NCBI GenBank assembly: GCA_015847255.1
Contig: JADLZK010002599.1
Coordinates: forward strand, 62,001 to 126,000
Reading direction: 5' to 3'
Length of the DNA: 64,000 bases
Origin: Hyparrhenia diplandra
Lineage: Eukaryota; Streptophyta; Magnoliopsida; Poales; Poaceae
The position numbers were made by a program, and so were the translations under genes. Below the pieces are notes generated by a model. The model was given only the letters and a program-made list of their open reading frames with translations, was not told the origin of the DNA and did not search any database. Shown piece by piece: positions 1 to 11,696 of this stretch (the first letter of the stretch is position 1; every line of letters begins with the position of its first letter).

Positions 1-226
1 TAAGTTTACTCAAATGTAACTTATTCACAATTTGTAAAATTAATGTTATTATTCTTCCGCACTCTGATCTATATTTTTGTAACATATGTTGTAATGTTGT
101 AGCTACTCCTTTGTTGATCCTGGTATGAGATATCAACAGGGCTTCTTAAGTTATTGGGTGCATCTGCACTGCTGTCAGAGGTCTTTAAGGCAATGACAGT
201 GTGTGGGCGGTAATTAGGAGGTTACA
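1..226 (+). repeat. 3' end of the 5' LTR of a LARD-like retrotransposon
   Basis: The first 226 bases match about 6734-6961, the end of the 3' LTR, with only scattered substitutions and small indels. The segment ends in GTTACA, complementary to the TGTAAC that opens the other LTRs of this family (2855 and 20840). The rest of this LTR lies left of the window, so its target-site duplication cannot be checked. A TGGTATCGAGC sequence at 234-244 resembles the initiator-Met tRNA primer-binding site, which supports calling this the 5' LTR of the element whose 3' LTR starts at 2855. Confidence 0.85.
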
Positions 227-2854
227 TTCTGAGTGGTATCGAGCTCATACTTGGGATCGCTACGACATTACTTTTTGAAAACTTTAAAATGATTTTGTAA
301 TCTAAAAGTTTTTGAAAGTAACAAATTAAAAATAATCTTCTATCTTTCCTTATGCTTCTTTGGAAGGCTTTGAGAAGATGTCTTGATGGATCAAATAAAA
401 GACTTCGAGAAGTTTTCATCTCTTCTTGTGAAGAACAATTAAAGAGTCGAATATAAATCGACAAAGTTCTACTAAGAGCCATTTCATCATTACGCCAAGA
501 TCATCCAAGAATATATATATATAAAGTAAAGCCCTATAATGTATTGACATCTAATATCTTGAAGGCAGAGTACTCCTAACGTTGTGAAGACGTATAGGGC
601 GAGCATGCATCATATCATCGAGATAATGTTGATTCTTCTTCCTTTTATTCGGACAACTATTCTTCTTTATAGTTGTTTTGTTCTAAATTTCGCCCTATAC
701 CGGGTTTTTGGTTAATGGACTTCCATTTGATAATCTTTGCTTCAAAAGTTCCTAGTCTTTGGGAGCTTGCACCTTACAGTCAACTCTATTTAGAATCCTC
801 GGACTACTCCTTGATTTTTTCAACTCATACATGTGTCGTATTTTGATTTCTTCCATTCGACACATGCTCTTCTCTTCTCCATAATTCACGATTACCGTGC
901 TTTCACCTTCGTTGCAAACTCTTTTGGAAATTCCTATCCGTATTCCTCCGGAATTTCTAAAAACCCCTTATCGGTTGCAATCATCTTTTTGATCCCGATA
1001 ATAACCTTGATATTAATTTACATTTGTTTTGCAAATTTCTTATAAGCCCTTGTTACTGCAACCAACTTTTCGTTTCGGTTGCAATCTCTAAATCAATCCT
1101 TGTTGTCTTTTAAACCCCTTGTAAGTCATTGTGTTTGACACATTTTGCTTACCCGTTATTTGTCCCACGGGATGTGTCACCTGAAATTTCAAAATTAGAT
1201 TTCATTTAAGGGGGAAGGATCTTCACATCCCACATGTTTATGATCATTTTTTGCATCATTAGCAAGCATCCTTGCATTGCATATGTTGTTTATGGCATTT
1301 ATGTTATGCACATATGATGTTTCCTATGTTATCTAAAATGGTGTTAATGTTGATTGTTGTTTATGTTTCTTTGCTAAGTCTATGTGTACTTTGTTCGAAC
1401 CTTAGTCCAACTAGAATATTATGTGTAAGTTTTTGACCCGGCTTATGTTGTACCGTGTGGAACCATGCCAAGTCTTTGTTGGACTTCTTAGACGTTTCTT
1501 CAAAAGAGGAGCCCATTTGCTATATAATCTCTCTTTGATCTCTAAAACTTCCTTGGCTTTGATCTTGAAATCACCTTCATATTGATTCCACACCTTGAAA
1601 CTTTCTTTAGTTGTTATCTTTCCCTTGTAAATCCTTGATTACCACTAATCTTTATCACATGGATTCTCTCCGTGGTTGTGGTTTTATTTGTGGTGTTATG
1701 ATTAATGTTTTTAATCATGATCCATTACAAAAACTACACTAAGCATTCCCTTGCCATGATTTTCCTTGGTCATTTAACTTTATTCTATCCGAGGACGGGT
1801 ATATCGGATCAGTTGCTTTGTAAGTTCCTTCTGAAAGTTACAAGAAAAGGGAACCCCCGAAGAGCAAGTCACCCGACATCAACATTAACGGACTACAAGA
1901 AGTAGTAGATAAGGGACTCGCTTAACCATTTCGAGAAAGTCGGGATCTTTGTGGCATCTTTTTGCCGCCACGTGTTTTACGAACGTCGTGAGCATCCCCG
2001 CCCCTCTCGCGCTCGTTTTAGGTGTTGCGGTTTCATTGTGTGTCTGTTTGCACCACGCCCTCTTTCTTTCCTCTCTTTGTGTGCCATGTTTGCCCGTAGC
2101 TCTTGCCGTTTACACCATGAGAACCCCTCCTTGGCTTCGGTCCGCTTGCCTCCACGTCGCGGGAATTTCGTCACCCAATACTTAAGCCAGAGCACACCAT
2201 AGTTGGTGGAGAAGATTGAATAGTTCTCGTGGACGCAAACACCGGAGTGTGTGGATCGGCTTCCTAACGAGTAAAGGATGGTAGGACTATGAGTGCTATT
2301 GGTCAAGTCATTAGAGGCGAAGAAACGGAAAACTCTCTAGAGGTACTTCGTGTTCTTTTGCAAATAAAAGGTTTCTATGAGTTGCTTATTGACATTGGAT
2401 TGAAAGCTAAACATTTTTGGGTAACTTGACTTCAAAGAATAGTTCGGTTGAATTACTGTCACAAGGAAGACGGATGCATTAAGAATCAAGTGGCTAATTG
2501 ATTTAATTGGAGTAAAAAATTTATACGAGGCACCTTGTACAGTTTTTGAGTGGGGGTGATCGGGGGTCTTCGGTGAGAAGATTTCCCATCCGAACTCAAA
2601 AAGATGGACAAGCCGGATATGCAAGGAAAGGTAACGATGTTTCATGGGAGTCAATGAAGGAAATTCTATAGATAAAAACCTTTATGAAGAGCAAGTATCG
2701 AGAGAGTTGCTTGACCTAAATTTTATCTTTCCGATGTTGCAACTAAGTGGTGTGTTGCTATCATCAAAGCAAGATCAAGGGTAACATGCTTTCGTTTCAC
2801 TTAAAAGTCTTCTATCCCAAATCTCGGGACGAGATTTATTTAAGGGGGAAGGAC
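227..2854 (+). mobile_element. Non-coding interior of a LARD-like LTR retrotransposon
   Basis: About 2.6 kb lies between two LTRs of one family. It starts with a Met-tRNA-like primer-binding site (234-244) and ends with a polypurine tract directly before the 3' LTR (about 2842-2853). No reading frame here resembles gag, protease, reverse transcriptase or integrase; all open frames are short (109 codons or fewer). Long LTRs around a short non-coding interior are the hallmark of large retrotransposon derivatives (LARDs), which rely on proteins from other elements. The bases just before the polypurine tract (about 2819-2837) resemble the tail of many grass gypsy pol genes, so a gypsy ancestor is likely; that is inference. 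Confidence 0.7.
1206..1219 (+). other. Second polypurine-tract-like site inside the LARD interior
   Basis: The sequence TTAAGGGGGAAGGA here repeats the tract that sits immediately before the 3' LTR at about 2840-2853. It lies 1.6 kb upstream and is not followed by an LTR. It could be an old duplication, or a secondary plus-strand priming site, as some retroelements have. Confidence 0.5.
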
Positions 2855-5800
2855 TGTAACACCCCAGGTGTTAATTATCAGTTAAGCAATGGATTTGGCC
2901 TGAGACCAGTGTATTAGTTCATGGTCACGTCGTCGGTCGAAGAAACGCTTGAAAAGAATCGGATTAGGAAGGAAAGCATCCCTCTTGTCGGAAACCCTAG
3001 ATTTCAAACCCTAGTTTGTCCCCTTTTCTTTTATTCAAAATTTATCAAGATTTTGGGTATGGTTATTAAAGTGAAAAGGTAGAGTTTCCAAAATTGAACA
3101 AAGTTGGTATTTTGAGTTTTCAAAGTTTAGTTCAAAATTTTGAAGTAATTTTGAATTTCATTCAAACCCTATTTACCCCCTTTTCTATATTTCAAAATTT
3201 ATGCAAAAATTTGGGAAAACTTCCAAAAAACCAGTTTGTAGATCTTGTTGAGAGGAACAAAAGGCATGTACAAAGTTTTTCAAGTTTTTACATGATTTTA
3301 AAAGTAATTTTGAATTCAAATTTCAAATTCTTTGACCCCATTTCAAAAAGTCAAACTTAGAGGTTGAATTTGAAAATGGTCCAATTATAAAATTTGTAGA
3401 TCTTGAAAAATTAAGGGGGTTACTTTTTAGAAATTTTTGAGTTTAGTTCAAATTTTGAGAGTAATTTGCAAAATTCAGGTTGAAAGAGAAGGTCAAAGCG
3501 GAGACTTAGAATTTTTCTAAGTCCGAAATGCGTGTCCGACAGGATCGACGTCTCGCGTTCTCGAGATTTTGTTAAGCAACTTGAGTTGGACCAAAAACAC
3601 GGATTTGAGTTTATACTTTGAAGACCAACATATCAAAAGTTGAGATCGATCGGATTTGATTTGACAAGGTTTTGACAATCGTTTCCCAAGCATCATTAAG
3701 TCGTTGACAATGCAAGTTTTGGAGATGATTATCTCTTAATCTGAGCAGTTAATGATCATGGGCCTGTTATGAAAAATGAAGATTGATCTGAGGTGAACAT
3801 TTTTGCCTCTTGGCCCATGTCGATTCGCCCAGAAATAGTCCAAACCGACACCCAAACCGACCTTCTTTTACACGTGTCAACCGTTCGATGGAATGCCGCA
3901 AAGATTTTTTCGCGTCGGGGAGCGCGCCCACTCCATTGCCGCCACCGGCGTTTCTCCGTGTCGCTCGTCCGGCGTTTGGCTGCCCTGGTTGGAGGCCGGC
4001 CGCGTGTCGAGTGTGCCCACGCCCCAACCGTTTATCCCTCGCTCTTTCTCGCTCTCGCTCACCTTGCGGTGCGCGCGCGGCGTCCGCCATGGGCGGACGG
4101 CCGGCCAAGCTCCATGGCCGCCGTCGTTTTCTCCCGCCCCAGCCACCACCATCCGCTCGCGCGTCCCGCGATCGCCTTTGATCCTTTTTCGCCCTCCAGC
4201 CGCCTCCTCGCCGGTAACTCAGCCGCCGCCGACGCCGAACGCGCCGTGGTGGCCGCCGCCGGTCGGCCGCGTGCGCGTGGCGAGGCTCTCGCGGCTATTT
4301 CAGCCAGCCAGAGCAGGCGGGCGTGGGTGCGGGTTCGGCGCCACCCAGCCTCGCTGCCGCTCGCCGGGTCGCGGAAGCCGCCCTCGCTGCCCGGTAGCGG
4401 CGCTGGCCGCCGACGCCGCCGCCCGCCCCTCGCCTCTCATTGTCTCGGCCGAAGAAAGAAGAGGAAGAGGAGAAAAAGAAATAGAGGAGGACCCTGTTTG
4501 TAAAATCGAAAACTCAGGGGAGCTAGGGTGAGAAGTCCGTGACTCATATGAATAGTGCTTTGTACCTATTTATAATTTCATAGAAGTCCAGGGTCTTTTT
4601 GTAAAAGTGCTAAGTCAAGGTCGGATGGGCATTTGTTGGGCGACCTTTCTTTCGTTCCTTTGGGCCGGCCTGTTCATTCTTTATTCTGATGGGACGGACC
4701 ATGCAGTGTGCCAGGCCAAGCACGATCTGGGGCCAACTTTCGGCCCGAAGGCCTTTTTCTTTTTAGCAATCGATTTTCCAATTTCTATTTATATGAATAG
4801 TATCTGTTTTTGTTATTTTCATATAAATTTAAATAGAGCTTCTAAAATTCTGAAAATTTTTGTATAGCCTTTTCATGATGTCTAGTATTCATGAAAAATT
4901 TGAAACTTGAAATTTGAATACTTTTGGCATGATTTAAAAATACAAATTTTAATTGAAAAATGCATCTTCCTTGATTTTTAATAATTATTTTATTTATCCA
5001 AAAATCATGAAAACTATTTTGGTGCTGTTTTATGATGTGACCTACTTGTGGGAAAAGTTTGGGGTCCATTGGAGAAAGTTAAATTATTTTCTATTTTATG
5101 CTTTATTTATTTAATTAGAAAATGAGGTGATTAGTGACTTCCGACTTAGGTTTTGTGAGACTTTCGGGTTGTTTTGTGAACCCTACACCACACCACTGTC
5201 AGATGATCCTTGAGAACTCCTTAGGCAATGGTGATAATATCTCGTAGAGTAGTTCAGCAAGTTGGTTTTGTTGGGTTGCAACTTTATCATGAAGGAAAGT
5301 TGTACTCCTGTTGTTTATCATTTCATGCATCCATCAAGCATCATGTTTACCATTCCATCATGCTAAAGCATGCATCATTATCTACGTGTAGAATATACGA
5401 GAGTGAGTCGGATCGTCTTTGATGAAGCCGTGGTGGAGAAGATGTTGATACGGTTCGCGATGATCGAGCTTCAGAGAAGATCCGTCCGTCGACAAGGATA
5501 ATGTCAAGTTTGACTTCGACAATCCTTCTACGGAATCTAACTTTTCCCTGCAACACAGGCAAGCCCCGGTTCATTTAAACCTTCCTTGTGTTTTTACAAA
5601 GCTTTATATCACCTTTGCTTTATGCTTTGCATTAGGTGATAGGAGTTGAGTGACAACCTAATTGATGCATTACCATTCCTTGAATATTTCGATATCTACC
5701 TTGATAACCTGTTTTGCTAAAACACTAGAACGCTTAGCTTTGGCTTTATTAGTTAGACTTTTGAGTCAAAATGTGATGAGTCTCTTATGATAGCCCGAAG

Positions 5801-6961
5801 TGGCATTTGATGAGAAAGGATGCTATATGAGAAAACCATCTTTGGGATATGGTGTTGAAATTGAGACCCGGTCGGGTAATTTGCATTGAGAATGGAGTCT
5901 CGGTGTAGTATTTCCGCTTGTCGATTAAGGATTTGAAACGTGTAAGATATGTGGATCGAGACTATGGAACATAATCTGCGCCGAGGTCGTTGGACCAATG
6001 GCACGTCTGTCATGGGTGTCATCCCATCACGGTCGACCCTAGTTACGGGACGCATACTCCGGTAAGCGATCTTGGGGGTGTCAAATCGGAAACGCATACA
6101 ACCGCGACCGGGAGTGGAGAGATGGCGGGAGTACGTGTTACCCTCGTGGGTTAAAGTCCCGGATTGGAGGTGTACGGTATTCTCGGGTGGCGTGGGACGC
6201 GGTTCCGTTTTGAGTATCCAAGAAAGGGTTGATATATGCAAGCTTAAGTGCTACATATGTCGTGTGGAAAGAATTCCCAATTTGGGTTAATCGATTTCGA
6301 AATCGCCGTGCTTCTCGGATATGGAGACTTGGTTTCCCCTTACATCGTAGTTTAAATTATGGAACGAGTGAAGAGATGGAATAAGTGATGGAACTTCTAC
6401 AAGTGTTTGTTGTAGTATAAGATCACCTAGAATAGGTGAGAAACTTACTTGAAAATAAAACATTGAAAGTAAGGATTTACCATTAGTAAGCTTTTCTCGC
6501 AAAATGAGTCATTGATTCTTGCTAAAAGCCTTACCTTGAATCCTATTAGACCGGCATTCACGAGTCTTCTCCTATTTTCTTTAGTCGGGTAAGACTTGTT
6601 GAGTACTCCCGTACTCAGGGTTTGTTGACCCTTGTTGCAGGTGTTGACTCGCATCTTGTTGGCCAAGGTTGTGTCGGTGGGCTCGACACGACTTGGATGT
6701 CTCCTATAGTTATACTCAACTTCGCAAAATAAGTTAAGTTTACTCAAATGTAACTTATTCACAATTTGTAAAATTAATGTTATTATTCTTCCGCACTCGA
6801 TCTATATTTTTGTAACATATGTTGTAATGTTGTAGCTACTCCTTTGTTGATCTGGTATGAGATATCAACGGGGCTTCTTAAGTTATTGGGTGCATCCGCT
6901 TGCTGGCCGTCGAGGTCTTTAAGGCAATGACAGTGCGTGTGGGCCCGTAATTAGGAGGTTA
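2855..6961 (+). repeat. 3' LTR (about 4.1 kb) of the LARD-like element
   Basis: It begins TGTAACACCCCAGG after a polypurine tract and ends near 6961, where the terminal CA is lost. Its outer parts align closely with the solo LTR at 20840-24647: about 2855-3480 matches 20840-21470, and about 4780-6961 matches 22420-24647. The middle (about 3490-4780) is GC-rich and shows no match to the corresponding part of the other copy. Long frames on both strands in this GC-rich core look like composition effects rather than genes. At this size it is one of the longer LTR types known, similar in plan to the Sukkula/LARD elements of Triticeae. No clear target-site duplication can be assigned because the left LTR is cut by the window edge. 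Confidence 0.85.
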
Positions 6962-7621
6962 TTCTGGCCCGAGCTCCGGCCGCCTCCCTCACCGGGGCTC
7001 CACCCTAGGTTGCTCGGCGTGCCGGATCCGCCGTGGCTCGCCCCTCTCCGGCTGCCGTGATATGGTCATCGCCGATGAGCTCGGGCCTTCCCCGGCGAGC
7101 ATGGCCCCGGCCTCGGCCGGCGTCACTCCACCGCTGGCGACCCCGCCGGCCCGGCTCCGGCAGATCCAATCGCGGGCCATGGAGGCGCGCATGGCCTTCC
7201 CGGAGTGCATGGTAGCACGGCGAGCCGCCACCTCCTCTCGGTCGACGAGCTTGTGCAAAAGCCGGTAGGCCTCCTCCATTCATATGGTGGCCCTCCCCCT
7301 CTCCACTCCCGGCCCATAAGCAGAGCAAAGCATGGCAGCCTCCATGGGAGCAAGACGGCATGCCCAAGATCTGTCTAGAGGAGGAAGAAATCACATGTGT
7401 GCATGACATGTGGGGCCCGTTTTTGAAGTGAGGGGTCTTTTCAAAAGCCACAACAACCCAACCAAACGTCTTGCCCATCTATCTCACAACTTTAAGGAAA
7501 TTTATTTTTACAAAATCACGGCCCACGGCATCTTTTGCAAAAGCCACGTCCCAACCAACACCCTTGGCATAGTTCCTGCAACAACTATCGCGGCATCGCC
7601 CGCCGTATGCGAGGCCGGAAG
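6962..7621. other. Gap between LARD LTR and PPR gene; presumed promoter and leader
   Basis: Positions 6962-7300 are very GC-rich with open frames on several strands, none of which I recognise; this may be a transposon remnant or a composition effect. From 7380 the sequence becomes ordinary and presumably holds the PPR promoter and 5' leader. No convincing TATA box was found. The LARD LTR ends only about 660 bases before the chosen PPR start. Confidence 0.4.
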
Positions 7622-9547
7622 ATGCTGCCATTCATGCTCTCAAAATCAACAGCCTCGCTGTCTCCGGCATGCCTCTGCCGCCTCCTCCCCGTCTCATCCC
7701 TCCAAACGACCAGCCATCTCCGGCCTGCACCCAATGGAGCATCTCCTCCACCTTCACCTCCTGCCCAAAGCCCCGCCTTCCTCTCCCCGTGCCCATCTCC
7801 GTACAACCACAACAACTACGCCACCGTCCTCCGATCCTGCGTCCTCTCCAGAGCCGTTGGGCCCGGTCGGCAGCTCCACGCGAGGCTCCTCGTGTCGGGC
7901 CTTGGCCTCGATGCGGCCCTCGCCACGAGACTCGTCGACCTCTACGCGTGCTGCGGCAATCTGTCTCTCGCCCGTCGATTGTTCGACGAAATGCCCAACA
8001 AGGGGAACGTCTTCCTGTGGAACGTGCTCATCCGTGCCTACGCGCGCGATGGGCCACGCGAGGCGGCAATAGATCTGTACCGCGCGATGTTGGCCTGTGG
8101 CAGCATGGAACCAGACAACTTCACGTACCCGCCGGTTCTCAAGGCGTGCTCCGCACTCCTGGACCTGGGCGCTGGCCGGGAGGTGCACGATCGTGTCATG
8201 CGCACGAGTTGGGCCGCAGATGTGTTTGTGTGTGCAGGCCTCATCGACATGTATGCCAAGTGTGGTTGCGTGGACGAGGCTCGGGCGGTGTTTGATGGCA
8301 CCACAGTTAGGGACGCCGTGGTGTGGAATTCCATGATTGCAGCATTTGGGCAAAATGGGCAACCATCAGAGGCGCTCGCTCTGTGCCGTAACATGGCGGC
8401 TGAAGGCATTGTGCCAACAATCGCCACTCTGGTGAGTGCGATATCAGCTGCAGCTGACGCGGCTGCACTGCCTAGAGGGAGGGAGCTACATGGGTACGGT
8501 TGGAGGAGAGGGTTTGGGTTACAGGACAAGCTGAAGACTTCCCTTCTGGACATGTATGCCAAATGTGGTTGGGTTACGGTGGCGCGTGTTCTCTTTGAGC
8601 AACTCTTGCACAGGGAGCTTATTTCTTGGAATGCCATGATCTGTGGATTTGGGATGCATGGCCATGCTGATCATGCATTGGAGCTGTTTAGCAGAATGCG
8701 GAGCGAGGCTCAAGTGATGCCTGACCATGTTACTTTTTTGTTGGGGTCCTATCTGCATGTAACCATGGAGGAATGGTACAAGAAGCAAAAAGAAGTATTT
8801 GATCTGATGGTGACTGTATATTCCATCAAGCCAACAGTGCAGCATTACACCTGCCTTGTAGATGTTCTTGGTCACTCTGGTAGGTTCGAAGAAGCATCTG
8901 ATGTTATTAAAGGAATGTTGGTGAAGCCAGATTCAGGGATATGGGGTGCGCTGCTAAATGGTTGTAAGATTCACAAAAATGTTGAGCTAGCTGAATTCGC
9001 CCTGCATAAGTTAATTGAATTGGAGCCTGAAGATGCTGGTAATTATGTGCTTCTATCAAATATATATGCTCAGTCTGGGAAATGGGAAGAAGCTGCAAGG
9101 GTGAGGAAGCTGATGACCGATAGAGGCTTGAAAAAGATAATTGCTTGTAGCTGGATCGAATTGAAAGGGAAGTCCCATGGGTTTCTTGTGGGTGATGCTT
9201 CCCATCCTAGATCAGATGAAATATATGAAGAGTTGGAGCGATTGGAAGGGCTCATCAGTCAAATTGGCTATATACCTGACACCACGCCCGTTTTCCATGA
9301 TGTGGAAGATGATGAAAAGAGGAACTTGGTGCGGGGCCACAGCGAGAGGCTGGCCATTGCATTTGGACTCATTAGTACACCCCCTGGGACAAAGCTGCTT
9401 GTGACAAAGAATCTTCGAGTTTGTGAGGACTGCCATGTTGTCATCAAGCTTATTTCACAGATTGAGCAGCGTGAAATTATCATAAGAGATGTTAACCGTT
9501 ACCATCACTTCGTAAATGGTGAATGCTCATGCAAAGACCATTGGTAA
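7622..9547 (+). CDS. PLS-class pentatricopeptide repeat protein, E/DYW subgroup
   Basis: This intronless gene encodes an organelle RNA-binding protein. DYW-class PPR proteins pick specific transcripts in chloroplasts or mitochondria, and their C-terminal deaminase-like domain carries out C-to-U editing. The open frame runs from 7535. I prefer the ATG at 7622 (codon 30 of that frame) because a hydrophobic, Ser-rich, transit-peptide-like N-terminus follows. Counting from 7535, PPR units run from about residue 95 to 490, with typical 'DMYAKCG' and 'WNAMICG' motifs. E/E+ motifs follow ('WGALLNGC', 'LSNIYAQSGKW'), then the DYW domain with its zinc-binding HSE (H602) and CxxC (C630, C633). The protein ends in DHW rather than DYW. 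Residues 402-419 are out of frame relative to the family: extra bases in the T-run at 8734-8739 and the A-run at 8787-8791 add up to three and restore the frame. The GC content falls sharply from 5' to 3', as is usual in grass genes. Confidence 0.93.
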   Translation: MLPFMLSKSTASLSPACLCRLLPVSSLQTTSHLRPAPNGASPPPSPPAQSPAFLSPCPSPYNHNNYATVLRSCVLSRAVGPGRQLHARLLVSGLGLDAALATRLVDLYACCGNLSLARRLFDEMPNKGNVFLWNVLIRAYARDGPREAAIDLYRAMLACGSMEPDNFTYPPVLKACSALLDLGAGREVHDRVMRTSWAADVFVCAGLIDMYAKCGCVDEARAVFDGTTVRDAVVWNSMIAAFGQNGQPSEALALCRNMAAEGIVPTIATLVSAISAAADAAALPRGRELHGYGWRRGFGLQDKLKTSLLDMYAKCGWVTVARVLFEQLLHRELISWNAMICGFGMHGHADHALELFSRMRSEAQVMPDHVTFLLGSYLHVTMEEWYKKQKEVFDLMVTVYSIKPTVQHYTCLVDVLGHSGRFEEASDVIKGMLVKPDSGIWGALLNGCKIHKNVELAEFALHKLIELEPEDAGNYVLLSNIYAQSGKWEEAARVRKLMTDRGLKKIIACSWIELKGKSHGFLVGDASHPRSDEIYEELERLEGLISQIGYIPDTTPVFHDVEDDEKRNLVRGHSERLAIAFGLISTPPGTKLLVTKNLRVCEDCHVVIKLISQIEQREIIIRDVNRYHHFVNGECSCKDHW

Positions 9548-11564
9548 CTTACACAAGAAAAAGTGGCTTGTTGAACGCTATCTACTCCATGGAAGGAAAA
9601 ATTGTCACTACGTTGATCTAATGTGAAACAAGACTGTTGAGCCTTGGGAAAGTGAACTTCAATTTTTCTCTAGGGAACAGTAAGGTATATTTATCATCCT
9701 CCATTAAAGCAAGCTTTTTGTGTTGAATTCATGGCAAGTTTGCAAGCATCCTTCTGGAGTGCTACTTACTGATGGCTTGGAGAAAGCTTTAGGCACTGTA
9801 CAATACTTTTCCCTGTGGAATTTTTAGTCTCATCTTACATACATATAAGAAGGGCTCATGGTGGCAAACAATTGTGCTTTTCTTGGATGCACCACATGAT
9901 ATTAAAGGTTGAGTAACCCATTTTGTTGTTAGTGCTTTTGTATAGGCGTATATTAAACACAAAATATCATTGAAGGACACTAAAAAGGGGCTAGTTGAGA
10001 GAGATGCATTTACCAGGAACATTGGATAATGCACTGTGAAGTAAACTTCTTCTCTGTTTTGTCTGAAAGCACCTTTAACTCTTTCAGTTAAATTTCTGGC
10101 TGGATCATTATAAGGGACTACAAAAATGATATAGCTTGACGCCTTCTCTTTTTACCACCTTGCCTTCATTTGTTTGTTGTATCATGATATTGTTCTTAGT
10201 GATGCTGTAAACACTTTCTGCTACCAATCTATCATATTGATGTTAACATACTTGCAACTGAGTGTCCAGAGATCACAGAGGCAGTTCGGGTTTGAAGAAG
10301 GCCAAAAGTCTACTGGTAGGTCAGATATGGTAGTTCATGTTTTCATATGAAGGTTGAAGAATACCTTGCTGATATAAAGGAAGGCCACGTTTTGGTCCTG
10401 TTCATGCAGGTACGTAATGTCCACTACTCTGCTATGTTATTTCGTTCAGCAATTTTTTAGACTATTTATTGCACAGTACCTGACATTTTACATGTTCACG
10501 TATGCAGTCGTATATACAAATGAGTTCCAGAAACGTGGGCTAACTCATTCACATTCTAGTTTGGCAGTGTGCTGTGATCTGTGAGCTTTCCATTGCTGAT
10601 GTTGATAGATATATATCTGCCCGAGTTACCTGATCCTAGTGCTGATCCGTTAGGATTCTCCTGGTTCAGGAGTTTATGATATATGGTCTGTGTGGTTCAG
10701 CTAATTTAAATAGTCCTTTCATGAGAGATGGCAAGTGTTCAAAAGGTATCCTAAATCATTTAGATCTGAAACAGCTTTTGATGAAGTTGGGCAGCTGGCT
10801 ATCTGCGATACAGGCACAGAATGGTATTCTTGCCTGGAAAGGAATATACAAGTAGACATTCAAAGGGTTGTGCCACATAATCTATCAATACTCAAGAAAT
10901 ACCAGGCACATATTAATGTTGAGGCCTGTAGCCAAACCTATTCGATCAAGAATCTATTCTAATATGTAAACAAAGGATTTGACTGTGCATAGAATGAGGT
11001 TCAAGAATAGTCAGTCATATGCTTCAGAATCGATGCATGTGTCCAAACATCCAATGGACAGTGACTAAAGTTTAGGAGGTGGAACCAAACACCCCCAAGG
11101 GTGACGGTACAGTGGTTCAAGAACTGACTAGCTCTGATGGTATGGATGAAATTGCTGAACACATCAAATCCAGATATGTTTCTTGCTGTGAAGCTACATG
11201 GAGGCTGTCTGGGTTTTGACATCAAGGTAAATTTCCTCCTGCAGAGCGTCTATTTGTGCATCTACCAGGATTAAACTTTGTTATAGTGCAAGAGTAAACT
11301 GATCTGCGGAGTATTGTCGATGATCCAGAGGCAATTGTATTGAGAAAATAAGAATCTCATGAATTTTAAGGACTTGTAAAATACATTAATGGTCAGACAT
11401 ACAGTATGCACTGAACACCTGAACAGTCAAATACGCCAATTATTTTTTAACCGGGGATGTTTAATCATTTGAGTGAGTGCTTTGAGAATTGTGCCAATTT
11501 AATAAAAGGGTTACCCATGCAATTCTCATTCTCCGTATTATCTTCTCCATTTTTCACAAAAAGA
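9548..11564 (+). other. PPR 3' UTR and intergenic sequence
   Basis: AT-rich sequence follows the PPR stop. The first several hundred bases are probably 3' UTR; whether it is spliced cannot be told. Short frames such as 10735-10962 have no recognisable features. No RNA gene or transposon boundary was identified. Confidence 0.4.
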
Positions 11565-11696
11565 CTTGTTTGGATGTAAGTGTATTTGTCTCAATGCACA
11601 TGTGTTGGAGTAGATTGGAGAGTAATTAAATTAAGTTTCACAACAATCTACTCTAATATATGTAGATTGAGGTGAATACATTTGTATCCACACAAG
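11565..11696. mobile_element. Short terminal-inverted-repeat MITE (about 130 bp)
   Basis: The left end CTTGTTTGGATGTAAGTGTA is an imperfect inverted repeat of the right end (11668-11696), continuing for about 35 bases with mismatches. The interior is AT-rich and non-coding. Size and structure fit a MITE, but no clear target-site duplication was found, so the superfamily is unassigned. A related left end occurs near 54899. Confidence 0.5.

Noticed and set aside
3793..4531. Long GC-rich open frames (up to 236 codons) on both strands in the LARD LTR
   Set aside because: Overlapping frames on both strands, low-complexity Arg/Pro/Ala composition, no domain, and location inside an LTR core indicate composition effects.
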